The notes: generated by a model from the sequence alone, not told the origin. Positions 22,694-31,723 are shown, counted from the stretch's first letter. The stretch: DNA of 51,060 bases from an uncultured Pseudobutyrivibrio sp. (GCA_946403965.1 CAMJBT010000018.1:1-51060); one strand, 5' to 3'. Translations and numbers: made by a program.

Positions 22694-25021
22694 ATGATAA
22701 TACGTAAATACGTAGTAAAAGGGCTGGTCCAAGGAATTGGATACCGCCCTTTTGTTGCGAAAATAGCAGATGAATTAAATATAACGGGATGGGTAAGAAA
22801 CACTGGTGGAATTGTGACAGTATTAGCCTGTGGAGTTGAATCAGACATAGAGGAATTCTATCACAGGTTGACAGAAGATATTCCTGCTGGTGGATTTGTA
22901 AGCTCTATTGAATCCATAGATGTAAATGTAACAGAGCACAAAGGTCAGCAAATTGTAAGTGCATACAATGATTTTAAAATTATTGAATCAAATCAGGATA
23001 TATCAGAAAATCTTCCATTTATACCTGCAGATATTGCAACCTGTGAATTTTGTAAGCGGGAACTTTTAGATGTAACTAATCGTAGATACATGCATCCATT
23101 TATTAGCTGTACAATATGTGGCCCAAGGTACTCGATCCTTGAAAAACTTCCATATGATCGTGATACCATCACTATGGCTGAATTTGATATGTGTCCAAAG
23201 TGCAGGGGAGAATATTTTGGAAAAATTGACACACGTAGGCATGCTCAAACTATTGCCTGCAAGGAGTGTGGGCCTAGTCTGACATTTTTGGAAATAAAAC
23301 ACAAAATTACTGACAATGTTACGGTATGTGGAAAAGTTGATAAGTCTGTGGATATATATAACGAAAACGATTTAGATGCAGAAATATCAAGGGCTTGTCA
23401 GTTGATAAAAGCTGGGGGAATACTGGCAGTAAAGGATATTGGTGGATATCACCTGGTTTGCAATCCATTTGATGATAAGGCTGTTAGAGCACTTAGAATT
23501 TTGAAGAAAAGGGAAGAAAAACCTTTTGCTGTAATGTTTGAAGACTTGCAGCAGATAAAGGATTATTGTCAGGTAAATCAAAAGGAAGAAATATTATTGG
23601 AATCTCCTGCAAGGCCTATAGTGCTTTTAAAAAGTTTAGGTGTCAAAAAGCTATCAGCCAATGTTTGTCTTAATAGTCATGATATAGGAGCAATGCTTCC
23701 TTGTAATCCAGTGCAAATACTTCTTGTTAAAGAATGTGGACCTCTCATAATGACTAGCGGAAATGCTAGTGGAGAGGTTTTAGAAATCCATAATGAAAAA
23801 ATGGTGTCTTGGCTTAAAAAAAGAAGTATGGATGATAATCTTAAAGATATACCAATTGGAATCCTGAGTCATAATAGAAAAATAATGCGCCCAGAAGATG
23901 ATTCTGTTATGAAAATAGTCAAGGGAAGACAACAATTTGTCAGGCGTGGACGAGGTCATGTGCCTAACCCTATTCAAACAGATATTAAAGGAGAAATTCT
24001 TGCAGCAGGAGGAGATTTAAAATCTAGTTTTTGTTATGTAAAAGATGGTATGGCCTTTGTTAGTCAGTACTTAGGGGATATGGAAAGTGTCAGTTGCCAA
24101 CAGTTTTATAAAACAGAGGTAAAGGCCATGGCGAAAATTTTTGGATTTTCGCCAGAATGTCTTGCAGCAGATTTACATCCTGGATATTTCAGCAAGAAAA
24201 ATGCCACTGAAATGTCAGTAAACTATAAGCTTCCTATTAGTTATCATCAGCATCATAAGGCTCATGTGGCAGCAGTAATAGCAGAACATATGCTGAAGGG
24301 GCCTGTACTTGGATTTGCTTTTGATGGTACAGGATTTGGAGAGGATGGTGCTATATGGGGGAGTGAAGCCTTTATCATTAATGAATCAGGTCAGTTTAAT
24401 CGTGTAGCTCACATCAAACCTGTAAAGCTAATAGGAGGAAATGAGGGGGCAAAGAACTGCGATACTATTCTCAGTGGCTTTTTATATAGCGCAGGTCTTG
24501 AAGATCTAGATGAAAACCCAAATGCACCTATTTTGCAAAGGGCGTTAATTAATAATATTAATACAGTTACATCCACCTCAATGGGGCGGTTGTTTGATGC
24601 GGTTGCGGCGCTTCTTGATATATGTCATATCAATTCTTATGAAGGGCAGGCTCCAGTGTGCCTTGAAAATGTGGCAGCGACAGTTGCCGGTGATGGGTAT
24701 AAATTGGATTTAGGAATAGATGGGGATACAGGGCCTTTGCTAAAAGAAATCTATGATGCAAAAAAACAAGGCATAGCAGTGGCTGAAATTGCAAAGGGAT
24801 TTATACTGGCTGTAGGAAAATACATAGAAAGAATTGCAGTAGCAAATCAAATAAAGCAGGTGGTTGTCTCGGGAGGAACTTTCCTCAACAGGATACTTTT
24901 GGAATGTGTGATTGAACTTTTGGAAGCAGATGGATTTCAGATTTATATCTCGGAACAGCTTCCGCCAGGAGATGGAAGTATATGTCTTGGACAGGCGTTT
25001 TTAGCTCAGTTTGAAAATTGA
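22694..25021 (+). CDS. hypF: Carbamoyltransferase HypF
   Basis: A 775-residue maturation protein that makes the cyanide ligands of the hydrogenase iron by transferring carbamoyl from carbamoyl phosphate to HypE. Domain order: acylphosphatase (1-95, VQGIGYRPFV), two zinc fingers (Cys117, 120, 139, 142 and Cys167, 170, 189, 192), YrdC-like nucleotide-binding domain (about 210-400, with FAVMFEDL) and a Kae1-like carbamoyltransferase (about 420-775, with HHKAHVAAV metal site near residue 517 and VSGGTFLN). Length is normal. GAAGGA lies 11 bases before the ATG. Confidence 0.94.
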   Translation: MIIRKYVVKGLVQGIGYRPFVAKIADELNITGWVRNTGGIVTVLACGVESDIEEFYHRLTEDIPAGGFVSSIESIDVNVTEHKGQQIVSAYNDFKIIESNQDISENLPFIPADIATCEFCKRELLDVTNRRYMHPFISCTICGPRYSILEKLPYDRDTITMAEFDMCPKCRGEYFGKIDTRRHAQTIACKECGPSLTFLEIKHKITDNVTVCGKVDKSVDIYNENDLDAEISRACQLIKAGGILAVKDIGGYHLVCNPFDDKAVRALRILKKREEKPFAVMFEDLQQIKDYCQVNQKEEILLESPARPIVLLKSLGVKKLSANVCLNSHDIGAMLPCNPVQILLVKECGPLIMTSGNASGEVLEIHNEKMVSWLKKRSMDDNLKDIPIGILSHNRKIMRPEDDSVMKIVKGRQQFVRRGRGHVPNPIQTDIKGEILAAGGDLKSSFCYVKDGMAFVSQYLGDMESVSCQQFYKTEVKAMAKIFGFSPECLAADLHPGYFSKKNATEMSVNYKLPISYHQHHKAHVAAVIAEHMLKGPVLGFAFDGTGFGEDGAIWGSEAFIINESGQFNRVAHIKPVKLIGGNEGAKNCDTILSGFLYSAGLEDLDENPNAPILQRALINNINTVTSTSMGRLFDAVAALLDICHINSYEGQAPVCLENVAATVAGDGYKLDLGIDGDTGPLLKEIYDAKKQGIAVAEIAKGFILAVGKYIERIAVANQIKQVVVSGGTFLNRILLECVIELLEADGFQIYISEQLPPGDGSICLGQAFLAQFEN

Positions 25022-25066
25022 ATCAGATTAATTTCTTGTGGTTTTTGTGAATTCTTTTACAGATAA

Positions 25067-25095
25067 TTGACATAATTTTCAGACAATTTTATAAT
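25067..25095 (+). promoter_or_regulatory. Consensus sigma-A promoter upstream of the cNMP-domain gene
   Basis: TTGACA (25067-25072) and TATAAT (25090-25095) with exactly 17 bases between, the ideal housekeeping promoter. Predicted transcription start is near 25102. A hairpin CTGGAAAA (25126-25133 region)/TTTTCCAG lies between this start and the ATG at 25166. Confidence 0.8.
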
Positions 25096-25165
25096 TATTA
25101 TAACTAAAATTACGTTAATTATGTCTTCTGGAAAATGGAGTTTTGGGCATTTTTCCAGGTATGTT

Positions 25166-27460
25166 ATGTTGGGGGAAATTACTTTGGAGTCTATAAATAT
25201 TCCACAAGGACAAAAACTTATAAATGAAGGTGAACCGGTCAATAGCATGTATGTTGTTGTCACTGGTTCGATTGAGCAAATATGGAAAAATCAGCATCTT
25301 ATTTTGGGGCCAGGTACAATAGCGGGGTTATCTGATTCTCTTAATCATGAATACGAGGCTGATTATGTGGTGGCCGAGGATGCCATGGTAATCAAGTGTC
25401 CGTATAAGGGGATAGGGGACTTTGGAGGAATATTTGAAGCGCAGCCAGTATATATTTTTGGCTTTTCAAAGGGTGCCTTCAGACAGTGTCGTGATGTATT
25501 TAAAATCTATGATGATTATAAGAAAAAGGTGGAGGATTTTCTTAATTATTGTAGAGGAATCAATAATGAATATAAAAAACAATGTCGTGCTATTGGGGCT
25601 GAAATACAGGAAAATATCATGCTTGAGGAATTGGAATCATTGGAACTTAAGAATGAGATTTTGCCTTGGGAGCATGATTATATAGATAGCTTGAATTCAG
25701 TTGACAACAAGGAAATTGAAAACATATATGGTTCAAAAACAGAGATAGCTACAGGCGTAATAGGAATTAGTTGTGGCTATATGAAGCGAGCAATTGAATG
25801 TATTGAAACCATGGAATTTTACTTGGCGGAATTTACTCCAATTCTTCTTTCCACTGATAAAGCGGATATGTTTGCTCAAATCTATAACCTTCGTATTTAT
25901 GCAGCACAAAGGGGCGCAGACCAAAATAATATTATAAAGCTCATGAAGATGCTCTATAAGTTTCTATCACAATCAGGATTGTACGACAAAAAGCTTTTGA
26001 TGGAACGTTGGAAAGAGTACGATTCTCATGATTTTGCTGCCACGGCAGCATCATTTGATGAAGCGAAGATGCAGAAACAGGCAGAATTTACTCAGACTTT
26101 TGAGCATATATGTGAGTTCGCTGAAATAGATGAGGAAAAGACTGCTGAATACAGAGAACAGCTTGATGCTTATCTTGCACTAGATGACAGGGAAGGTAAG
26201 GATGATGAAGAACGCAAGGCTCGTAAGAAAGCTGTAGATCTCTTCTACGACATATATATGAAAACATTTTTCAGAGCGTTGGAATTTGAAGCCTACGGCG
26301 GTGAGCTGGATACAATTATCAGAATGTATCTGAATTTTGGATATATAGATTACAATGCGGTTGGGGAAGAATTGACAAATGAGCTGGCGGATTTGGTGGA
26401 TAGATTAGATACACTCTGCCATTCAGAGCATTTGTTTACAATTTACACCTGGCTTAGGGCAGTTTATTCGGGGGAAAGAGAACCAAGCAGAAACGAGTTG
26501 GACCTTGATTATCGTGGCTTTGTTTTGGAAGAACGCAAAAATGGAAATATCGCAGAAGCGGATATGGCTGAATGGATGAATGACCAGGAACAAAAGGTTA
26601 AATTTGAGATCACAAATTTCTTTGTTTCAGCCAACCGAACAACATCTGGAAAGATGACATCATTTTGCCCAGTTCTTACAAAAGAAGATTTTGGATCAGA
26701 ACCAATGCGTATGCTTCTTACAAACGCAAAGCTGATGGAAGCTATGGAAAAAATCGAGTCTGTAGATTATCAGATATTCCTTAGAGAAGCATATTTTACG
26801 GATATGGAGGCAAATGTAAAGAGTGAAGCATACCCAAAGAGGGTGCAGCCTGATATTATCCTTCTACCAAATTGCGGTATGCGCGCTATGATGTGGCAGG
26901 AGTGCGGCGGTATAAAAGTTGATTCGCCAGGCAGATTCGTATTTCCGATGTTCACATTTGATGATTTGGACAAGCTTATGATTTACTGCTGTGGAGCTTT
27001 CCGTTGGGAGATTTGCCGCAAGGAACAGGGCCCAAGATGGAATGATATTGGAAGTGAGTGTCTCACTTCTGATTTCTATGATTATTTTACCTTCTACAGA
27101 AAAAACAAGGAGCTTTCCGCTGAGAATAAAGAGAAAGTTAAAACTTTGCTTAAATCATCGAGAAATAATATGCGTGAAGCTTTCACAAAGCAGTACACTA
27201 TATGGATAAATTTTGAAGCACAGGGAAGTATTCGCTTGAATAAGCCAGAGCGAAATATACTAAACAAACATTGTACTTTCGCAAAAGCCTACCGTTCAAA
27301 GGTCGCAAACCATCCAATGTACGAACAGGTTATTTCTCGTCATGAAATAAAATGTAGTCAGGCACTTAATCATCTAAAAACGATGATGGATAAAGTTGAG
27401 AAGGCTGGCGGAGTTGTTCCGGAAGAAGTTATACAGGGAATGGAATATTTGAAGATGTAA
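25166..27460 (+). CDS. Large cyclic-nucleotide-binding-domain protein of unknown function
   Basis: A 764-residue cytoplasmic protein. Residues 5-110 form a CRP-like cyclic nucleotide-binding fold (GQKLINEGEPVNSMYVVVTG is the beta-roll start), but no HTH follows. The rest is mostly helical and acidic, ending in a conserved-looking region (about 600-700) with PDIILLPNCGMRAMMWQE and RWNDIGSECLTSDFYDY. I recall similar proteins in spirochaetes and Lachnospiraceae, without known function. The start is uncertain: ATG 25166 is preferred because a hairpin and AGG precede it and the promoter start is near 25102; ATG 25121 would give 779 residues but has no ribosome binding site. It sits between hypF and serine acetyltransferase inside the hydrogenase locus. 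Confidence 0.75.
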   Translation: MLGEITLESINIPQGQKLINEGEPVNSMYVVVTGSIEQIWKNQHLILGPGTIAGLSDSLNHEYEADYVVAEDAMVIKCPYKGIGDFGGIFEAQPVYIFGFSKGAFRQCRDVFKIYDDYKKKVEDFLNYCRGINNEYKKQCRAIGAEIQENIMLEELESLELKNEILPWEHDYIDSLNSVDNKEIENIYGSKTEIATGVIGISCGYMKRAIECIETMEFYLAEFTPILLSTDKADMFAQIYNLRIYAAQRGADQNNIIKLMKMLYKFLSQSGLYDKKLLMERWKEYDSHDFAATAASFDEAKMQKQAEFTQTFEHICEFAEIDEEKTAEYREQLDAYLALDDREGKDDEERKARKKAVDLFYDIYMKTFFRALEFEAYGGELDTIIRMYLNFGYIDYNAVGEELTNELADLVDRLDTLCHSEHLFTIYTWLRAVYSGEREPSRNELDLDYRGFVLEERKNGNIAEADMAEWMNDQEQKVKFEITNFFVSANRTTSGKMTSFCPVLTKEDFGSEPMRMLLTNAKLMEAMEKIESVDYQIFLREAYFTDMEANVKSEAYPKRVQPDIILLPNCGMRAMMWQECGGIKVDSPGRFVFPMFTFDDLDKLMIYCCGAFRWEICRKEQGPRWNDIGSECLTSDFYDYFTFYRKNKELSAENKEKVKTLLKSSRNNMREAFTKQYTIWINFEAQGSIRLNKPERNILNKHCTFAKAYRSKVANHPMYEQVISRHEIKCSQALNHLKTMMDKVEKAGGVVPEEVIQGMEYLKM

Positions 27461-27558
27461 AATTTTCTGCTAATATGCTACACTATTACCATCTTTTGAT
27501 TTCTGATATGTTAACAATAGCTTGAAGAAATCGCGAAATAATATAGGAGAAGTAAATC

Positions 27559-28440
27559 ATGGATGGCAAAAAAATAGAGCAGGAAATTCTGGAGATTACT
27601 GAAGAACTTATTAAAGACTACAAATCGGACAGAGCGATAGACAAGATGGATACATTTCATCAGCCAAATAAGGACAGCATCATCGATATCACAATGAAGC
27701 TGCTTAGAATTGTTTATCCTGGGTATTATCGTGACCATGTCTACAAGGTATACAATGTTGAGACCAATCTAAACACTCTTATGGAGGATGTAGTTTATAA
27801 TCTCAACAAACAGATTGCTTTGATACTTTGCTACAGCGCAGATTATTGCAATTGCTGTGATGATGATTGTGCTGCCAAGGCTGAGGAGCTTTCGCTAGCA
27901 TTTTTGAAGAGAATTCCACATGTGAGAGCACTTCTTGATACAGATTTGGCTGCAGCCTACGATGGAGATCCTGCCGCTACAAGTATTGATGAAATAATCT
28001 TTGCATATCCTGGTATTCATGCAATCACAATATATCGCCTGGCACACGAGCTTTATCTTTTAGGAGTGCCTATTATTCCTCGTATTATGACTGAGTATGC
28101 GCACTCAAACACAGGAATCGATATTCATCCAGGGGCAACTATCGGCGAATATTTCTTCATTGATCATGGTACAGGTATTGTAATTGGTGAGACAACACTC
28201 ATTGGAAAAAATGTAAAGGTATATCAGGGTGTTACTCTTGGTGCCCTTTCTACAAGAGGCGGACAAAATCTTCGTGGCGTTCGTCGTCATCCTACAATCG
28301 AGGATAATGTTACAATTTATTCTAATGCATCAATCCTTGGTGGAGATACGGTTATTGGACATGATTCTATTATTGGAGGTTCTACCTTCATCACAGAGTC
28401 TGTGCCACCAGAGTCTCGTATTTATTATGATGTGAAATAA
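27559..28440 (+). CDS. Serine O-acetyltransferase
   Basis: A 293-residue enzyme that acetylates L-serine with acetyl-CoA, the first committed step of cysteine synthesis. The C-terminal half is a left-handed beta-helix of hexapeptide repeats ([20 protein letters not shown] near residues 189-208, [32 protein letters not shown]), with the catalytic His in FIDHGTG. The longer N-terminal helical region is as in EpsC-type clostridial enzymes. Residues 91-104 form an unusual cysteine cluster (C91, C97, C99, C100, C104). ATAGGAGAAG is the ribosome binding site. Supply of cysteine for iron-sulfur cluster building is a plausible reason for its location. It is convergent with hypA, 4 bases apart. Confidence 0.88.
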   Translation: MDGKKIEQEILEITEELIKDYKSDRAIDKMDTFHQPNKDSIIDITMKLLRIVYPGYYRDHVYKVYNVETNLNTLMEDVVYNLNKQIALILCYSADYCNCCDDDCAAKAEELSLAFLKRIPHVRALLDTDLAAAYDGDPAATSIDEIIFAYPGIHAITIYRLAHELYLLGVPIIPRIMTEYAHSNTGIDIHPGATIGEYFFIDHGTGIVIGETTLIGKNVKVYQGVTLGALSTRGGQNLRGVRRHPTIEDNVTIYSNASILGGDTVIGHDSIIGGSTFITESVPPESRIYYDVK

Positions 28441-28444
28441 GCTG

Positions 28445-28786
28445 TTAGCTTACTTCAATGTTTTTCACAATGAAGTCGGTGCATCGTTTTAGTTTAAGAT
28501 TTAGACTGCCGCATTTTGGGCAATGGTCTTTAAACTCGTGTCTAGAAAAAACATTTTGGCAATCTAAACAATGTACAGTGGATTCTTTGATTTGTGCATC
28601 CACTTTCACCCCTTCAAGTATAGAGCCTTCACCGATGACCTGAAGGTATTCTTCAATGATTTCAGGGACGTAATCACATTGATCGCCCATCAATAAATGG
28701 ATTTTTTCAACACGGCTGACGCTTGCTGCGTCGGCCTGTTTTTTTACAAGATTAAAAACATATTCTGTCACTGCAAGTTCGTGCAT
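28445..28786 (-). CDS. hypA: Hydrogenase nickel metallochaperone HypA
   Basis: A 113-residue zinc and nickel chaperone partner of HypB. The nickel site is the N-terminal MHELAVTEY (canonical MHE, His2), and the zinc site consists of CLDC (about 73-76) and CPKC (about 89-92). GGGAGGG sits 4 bases before the ATG. It is transcribed away from hypC across a 78-base gap that contains the 6-bp inverted repeat TAGTAT/ATACTA at 28813-28828, and it converges on the serine acetyltransferase gene, whose stop is within 4 bases. The stop region forms the palindrome TAAGCT/AGCTTA (28438-28452). Confidence 0.93.
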   Translation of the reverse strand: MHELAVTEYVFNLVKKQADAASVSRVEKIHLLMGDQCDYVPEIIEEYLQVIGEGSILEGVKVDAQIKESTVHCLDCQNVFSRHEFKDHCPKCGSLNLKLKRCTDFIVKNIEVS

Positions 28787-28812
28787 TTTACCCTCCCAAA
28801 ACTACCTAAATG

Positions 28813-28828
28813 TAGTATAGTAATACTA
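28813..28828. promoter_or_regulatory. Inverted repeat in the hypA/hypC divergent promoter region
   Basis: TAGTAT (28813-28818) and ATACTA (28823-28828) form a perfect 6-bp inverted repeat in the 78-base region from which hypA and hypCDE diverge. It could be an operator shared by both directions; it is short and AT-rich, so support is modest. Confidence 0.3.
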
Positions 28829-28864
28829 TTGAAGTATTATATCAGAGATTAGGGGAATTATGTA

Positions 28865-29074
28865 ATGTGTGTAGCAATACCAGGTCTTGTGAAAAAAATT
28901 AAAGATGGCAAGGTTACGGTAGATTTCAATGGGAATGAAGTGGAAGCTTATGCCGGACTTGTAAACATAAAAGAGGGGGATTATGCTTTGGTCCATGCAG
29001 GTTGTGTTATTCAGACATTGAAAAAGACTGAGGCTGAAGAAATTATTGAGCTAATGGGAGGTCTTGAAGCTTGA
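28865..29074 (+). CDS. hypC: Hydrogenase assembly chaperone HypC
   Basis: A 69-residue small chaperone of the HypC/HupF family. It binds HypD and carries the Fe(CN)2CO precursor to the large subunit through its N-terminal cysteine; the canonical MCVAIPG start is present. Length is typical (70-90). AGGGGA precedes the ATG. It overlaps hypD by 4 bases (TTGA). Confidence 0.93.
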   Translation: MCVAIPGLVKKIKDGKVTVDFNGNEVEAYAGLVNIKEGDYALVHAGCVIQTLKKTEAEEIIELMGGLEA

Positions 29075-30117
29075 CGCAAATACCAGAGCTCGTAGATTAT
29101 CTGAAAAATTATGACGGTCCCGCTATAAGATTAATGGAAGTTTGTGGAAGTCATACACATGCTATTGCAAAGCATGGCATTAGAAATCTTCTTTCGGACA
29201 AGATTGAGCTTTTGTCTGGCCCTGGTTGTCCTGTATGTGTCACCCCTACATCATATATAGATAGGTTAATAGAGCTGAGCTTCCAAGAAAATACTACTGT
29301 TGTTACCTTTGGGGATTTGCTTAGAGTACCTGGGGCAAAAGAAAGCTTAAACACTGCAAAGGGGCGAGGCGGATCCGTGGAAATGGTTTATTCACCTATG
29401 GATGTGTTGAAGCTTGCAGCAGATAATAAATATCGTATATACGTATTTGCGGCAGTCGGATTTGAAACAACTGCTCCAGTGTATACATTGCTTTTGGACC
29501 AGGCTATTTTGCAGGGACTTGATAACATAAAGCTTCTTACAGCCATTAAAACCATGCCTGGTGCTATTTCCTATTTATGTGACAATGGCGCAAAAATAAG
29601 TGGATTTATTGCCCCTGGCCATGTTAGCGCAGTTACAGGTTCCAATTATTTTAATAATCTTGCAGCTAAATATCAGATTCCATTTGCTGTTTCTGGATTT
29701 GGAGCAAAGGAGCTAATTGTAGCGATTTATGGGCTTATACAAATGGTCTTGGCAGGGGACAATAGTGTTAAAAACTTCTACACTTCTGTGGTTGAACAGG
29801 AAAACAATCCAATAATAGAGGGCAAGCTAAATAAATACTTTGAAAAGGCAGATGTTACCTGGAGAGGTATGGGGCTGATACCAGAGTCAGGATTACTGCT
29901 CAGGCAAGAATATAAACAGTTTGATGCTGGAAGTAGAGGTCTTGATGTTGATAACAAGATGAATAATGCCTGCCGATGTGGAGAAATATTAATGGCTAAA
30001 GTAAAACCTGTGGAATGTCCTTTATTTGGGAAGATCTGTAAGCCATCATCACCTCAGGGAGCTTGCATGGTTTCCGAGGAAGGGAGTTGCTTTAACTATT
30101 ATCTCAGTCAGAATTAA
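29071..30117 (+). CDS. hypD: Hydrogenase formation protein HypD
   Basis: A 348-residue iron-sulfur scaffold on which the Fe(CN)2CO group is built. Visible motifs are CGSHTHAIAKHG (about 25-36), SGPGCPVCVTP (about 49-59, redox cysteines), VGFETTAP (about 130) and the C-terminal cluster ligands in NACRCGEI, VECPLFG, CKPSSPQGACMVSEEGSC. Translation begins at TTG overlapping the hypC stop, with GGGAGGT 8 bases upstream. It works with HypC and HypE encoded on either side. Confidence 0.93.
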   Translation: MTQIPELVDYLKNYDGPAIRLMEVCGSHTHAIAKHGIRNLLSDKIELLSGPGCPVCVTPTSYIDRLIELSFQENTTVVTFGDLLRVPGAKESLNTAKGRGGSVEMVYSPMDVLKLAADNKYRIYVFAAVGFETTAPVYTLLLDQAILQGLDNIKLLTAIKTMPGAISYLCDNGAKISGFIAPGHVSAVTGSNYFNNLAAKYQIPFAVSGFGAKELIVAIYGLIQMVLAGDNSVKNFYTSVVEQENNPIIEGKLNKYFEKADVTWRGMGLIPESGLLLRQEYKQFDAGSRGLDVDNKMNNACRCGEILMAKVKPVECPLFGKICKPSSPQGACMVSEEGSCFNYYLSQN

Positions 30118-30140
30118 TAATAAAGGGGTGTTTTTGAAAA

Positions 30141-31142
30141 ATGGAAAAGATTATTATGGAGCACGGCTCAGGTGGCCGAGCAACAGGTGACCTTATAAGA
30201 GAAATATTTGAAGCTCAGTTTGATAATGATATTTTATCGGAAATGGAAGACGCTGCAGTAGTGCCTGGGGATGTACAAATTGCTATGACTACCGACAGCT
30301 TTGTAGTCACACCGCTTCAATTTCCGGGCGGAGATATTGGCCGCCTTTGTATTTGTGGTACGGTTAACGATCTTTGCATGCGTGGAGCAATACCTAAATA
30401 TATTACCTGTGGGTTTATTCTTGAAGAGGGGGCAGATATTGAAACTCTTAGACAAGTAGTAAAGTCTATGGCAGATACTGCAAGGGAAGCTGGAGTGCAA
30501 ATCGTAGCAGGAGATACAAAGGTTGTTGATGGTAATGGAGGAATTTATATCAACACCTCAGGCGTGGGATTTGTGCCCAAAAATATAGATATTAAATCCA
30601 AAAATGCAAAGCCTGGTGATGTCATTATTGTGTCAGGAAATATAGGGGATCATCATGCTGCAATCTTAAGCCAGAGAATGAGCATAAATAACACAATAAT
30701 AAGTGACAATGCTCCTTTGCAGCAGATGGTTTCGTCACTTATTAGTGCCAATATTCCAGTTCATGTTCTACGTGATGTTACACGAGGTGGTCTAGCCACT
30801 GTATTAAAGGAATTGTCCGTAGCATCCCAACTTTGCTTCAACATCTACGAGGAGAAAATTCCGGTGGATCTACAAGTAGAATCTTTCTGCGGCTTGCTTG
30901 GCTTAGACCCTCTATACATGGGCAATGAAGGAAAGCTTGTTGCAATTGTTCCACAGGAATATGCAAGTCAGGCACTAAACATCATCAAAACCAGTAAATA
31001 TGGCGATAAAGCCAATATCATAGGGGAAGTATGTGCTCCCGACAATGTTTCAAATGCTGGTGCCCTTATCCTAAATACCGAAATCGGAGGACAACGTTAC
31101 CTTGACATCCTTCAAGGCGAAGGACTTCCAAGAATCTGCTAG
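30141..31142 (+). CDS. hypE: Hydrogenase maturation protein HypE
   Basis: A 333-residue PurM-like ATPase that dehydrates the carbamoyl group received from HypF to a thiocyanate on its C-terminal cysteine. The C terminus GLPRIC carries the required Pro-Arg-x-Cys end. N-terminal MEHGSGGR and the DSFVVTPLQFPGGDIG motif are conserved. Length is normal. AAAGGGGTG lies 10 bases before the ATG. It closes the hypCDE transcript; no terminator is obvious before the next promoter. Confidence 0.94.
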   Translation: MEKIIMEHGSGGRATGDLIREIFEAQFDNDILSEMEDAAVVPGDVQIAMTTDSFVVTPLQFPGGDIGRLCICGTVNDLCMRGAIPKYITCGFILEEGADIETLRQVVKSMADTAREAGVQIVAGDTKVVDGNGGIYINTSGVGFVPKNIDIKSKNAKPGDVIIVSGNIGDHHAAILSQRMSINNTIISDNAPLQQMVSSLISANIPVHVLRDVTRGGLATVLKELSVASQLCFNIYEEKIPVDLQVESFCGLLGLDPLYMGNEGKLVAIVPQEYASQALNIIKTSKYGDKANIIGEVCAPDNVSNAGALILNTEIGGQRYLDILQGEGLPRIC

Positions 31143-31209
31143 GCTGTGAATAGCAAGAATTTACAAATAGTTAACAGAAGTTTCATAATTCTAGCACTAG
31201 TACATGTGT

Positions 31210-31215
31210 TATAAT
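31210..31215 (+). promoter_or_regulatory. -10 box (TATAAT) of the response regulator gene
   Basis: TATAAT lies 48 bases before the GTG start. The upstream sequence is AT-rich, with no clear -35 box. The GTGT immediately before it resembles an extended -10. Confidence 0.45.
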
Positions 31216-31262
31216 ATATCTACACTTCCAAATTGATTTGTTTGATAAGAGGAGGATGGACC

Positions 31263-31646
31263 GTGGGGAAGACAGTTCTTATAGTTGATGACTCAAAGTT
31301 TATGCGAGCTGTAGTCAGAAACGAGGTAGAAAGAAACGGCTGTACTGTGGTTGGTGAAGCAGATTGCAGTGAAGGTGCTGTTGAAAAATATAAGGAGCTA
31401 AAGCCTGATATAGTAACAATGGATATTACCATGACGGTGGATGGTCACACTGTTGGTCGAAGCTCTAATGGTATTGATGCCATCAAGCAAATTAAGGAGT
31501 ATGATCCAAATGCGAAGATTTTGGTGGTCAGTGCTATGGGACAAAAGTGTTACGTTATCGAGGCAATCGAAGCTGGGGCTAAAGATTTTGTTATCAAGCC
31601 ATTTGATGAGGTTAGATTTGCAGAGGCGTTAGCCCATTTCAAATAA
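31263..31646 (+). CDS. Stand-alone CheY-like response regulator with an insertion
   Basis: A 127-residue single receiver domain. The acidic pair D9-D10, phosphoacceptor D54 in VTMDITM, switch residue (S/T) in VVSAMGQ and Lys in DFVIKPF are present. Between D54 and the GIDAI helix there are about nine extra residues (TVDGHTVGRSSNG), replacing the usual proline-containing loop. GTG at 31263 is the start: GGAGG (31251-31255) is 7 bases upstream; an in-frame TTG at 31233 has no such site. It lacks an output domain and likely acts like CheY by protein contact. No kinase gene is nearby. Confidence 0.85.
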   Translation: MGKTVLIVDDSKFMRAVVRNEVERNGCTVVGEADCSEGAVEKYKELKPDIVTMDITMTVDGHTVGRSSNGIDAIKQIKEYDPNAKILVVSAMGQKCYVIEAIEAGAKDFVIKPFDEVRFAEALAHFK

Positions 31647-31660
31647 CTAAAAAATTCTTA

Positions 31661-31689
31661 AGGACTACATAATTGTAGTCCTTTTTATT
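31661..31689 (+). terminator. Intrinsic terminator of the response regulator gene
   Basis: AGGACTACA (31661-31669) pairs with TGTAGTCCT (31674-31682) around TAAT, followed by a T-rich tract. Confidence 0.85.
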
Positions 31690-31717
31690 TACACACTGTC
31701 TAGGGAGTGTGTATAAT
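31689..31717 (+). promoter_or_regulatory. Promoter with an ACACACT/AGTGTGT inverted repeat
   Basis: TATAAT at 31712-31717 has a TTACAC -35-like box at 31689-31694, spacer 17. The perfect inverted repeat ACACACT (31691-31697)/AGTGTGT (31706-31712) fills the space between the boxes, as expected for an operator. A related palindrome occurs at 39485-39502. Confidence 0.5.
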
Positions 31718-31723
31718 ATGAGT

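Noticed and set aside
27510..27522. Rex redox repressor site upstream of the serine acetyltransferase gene
   Set aside because: Only one half-site (TTAACAA) is present; the other half is missing at the required distance.
28438..28452. Palindrome spanning the cysE-like and hypA stop codons as a terminator
   Set aside because: The stem is only 6 bp and there is no T run on either side.
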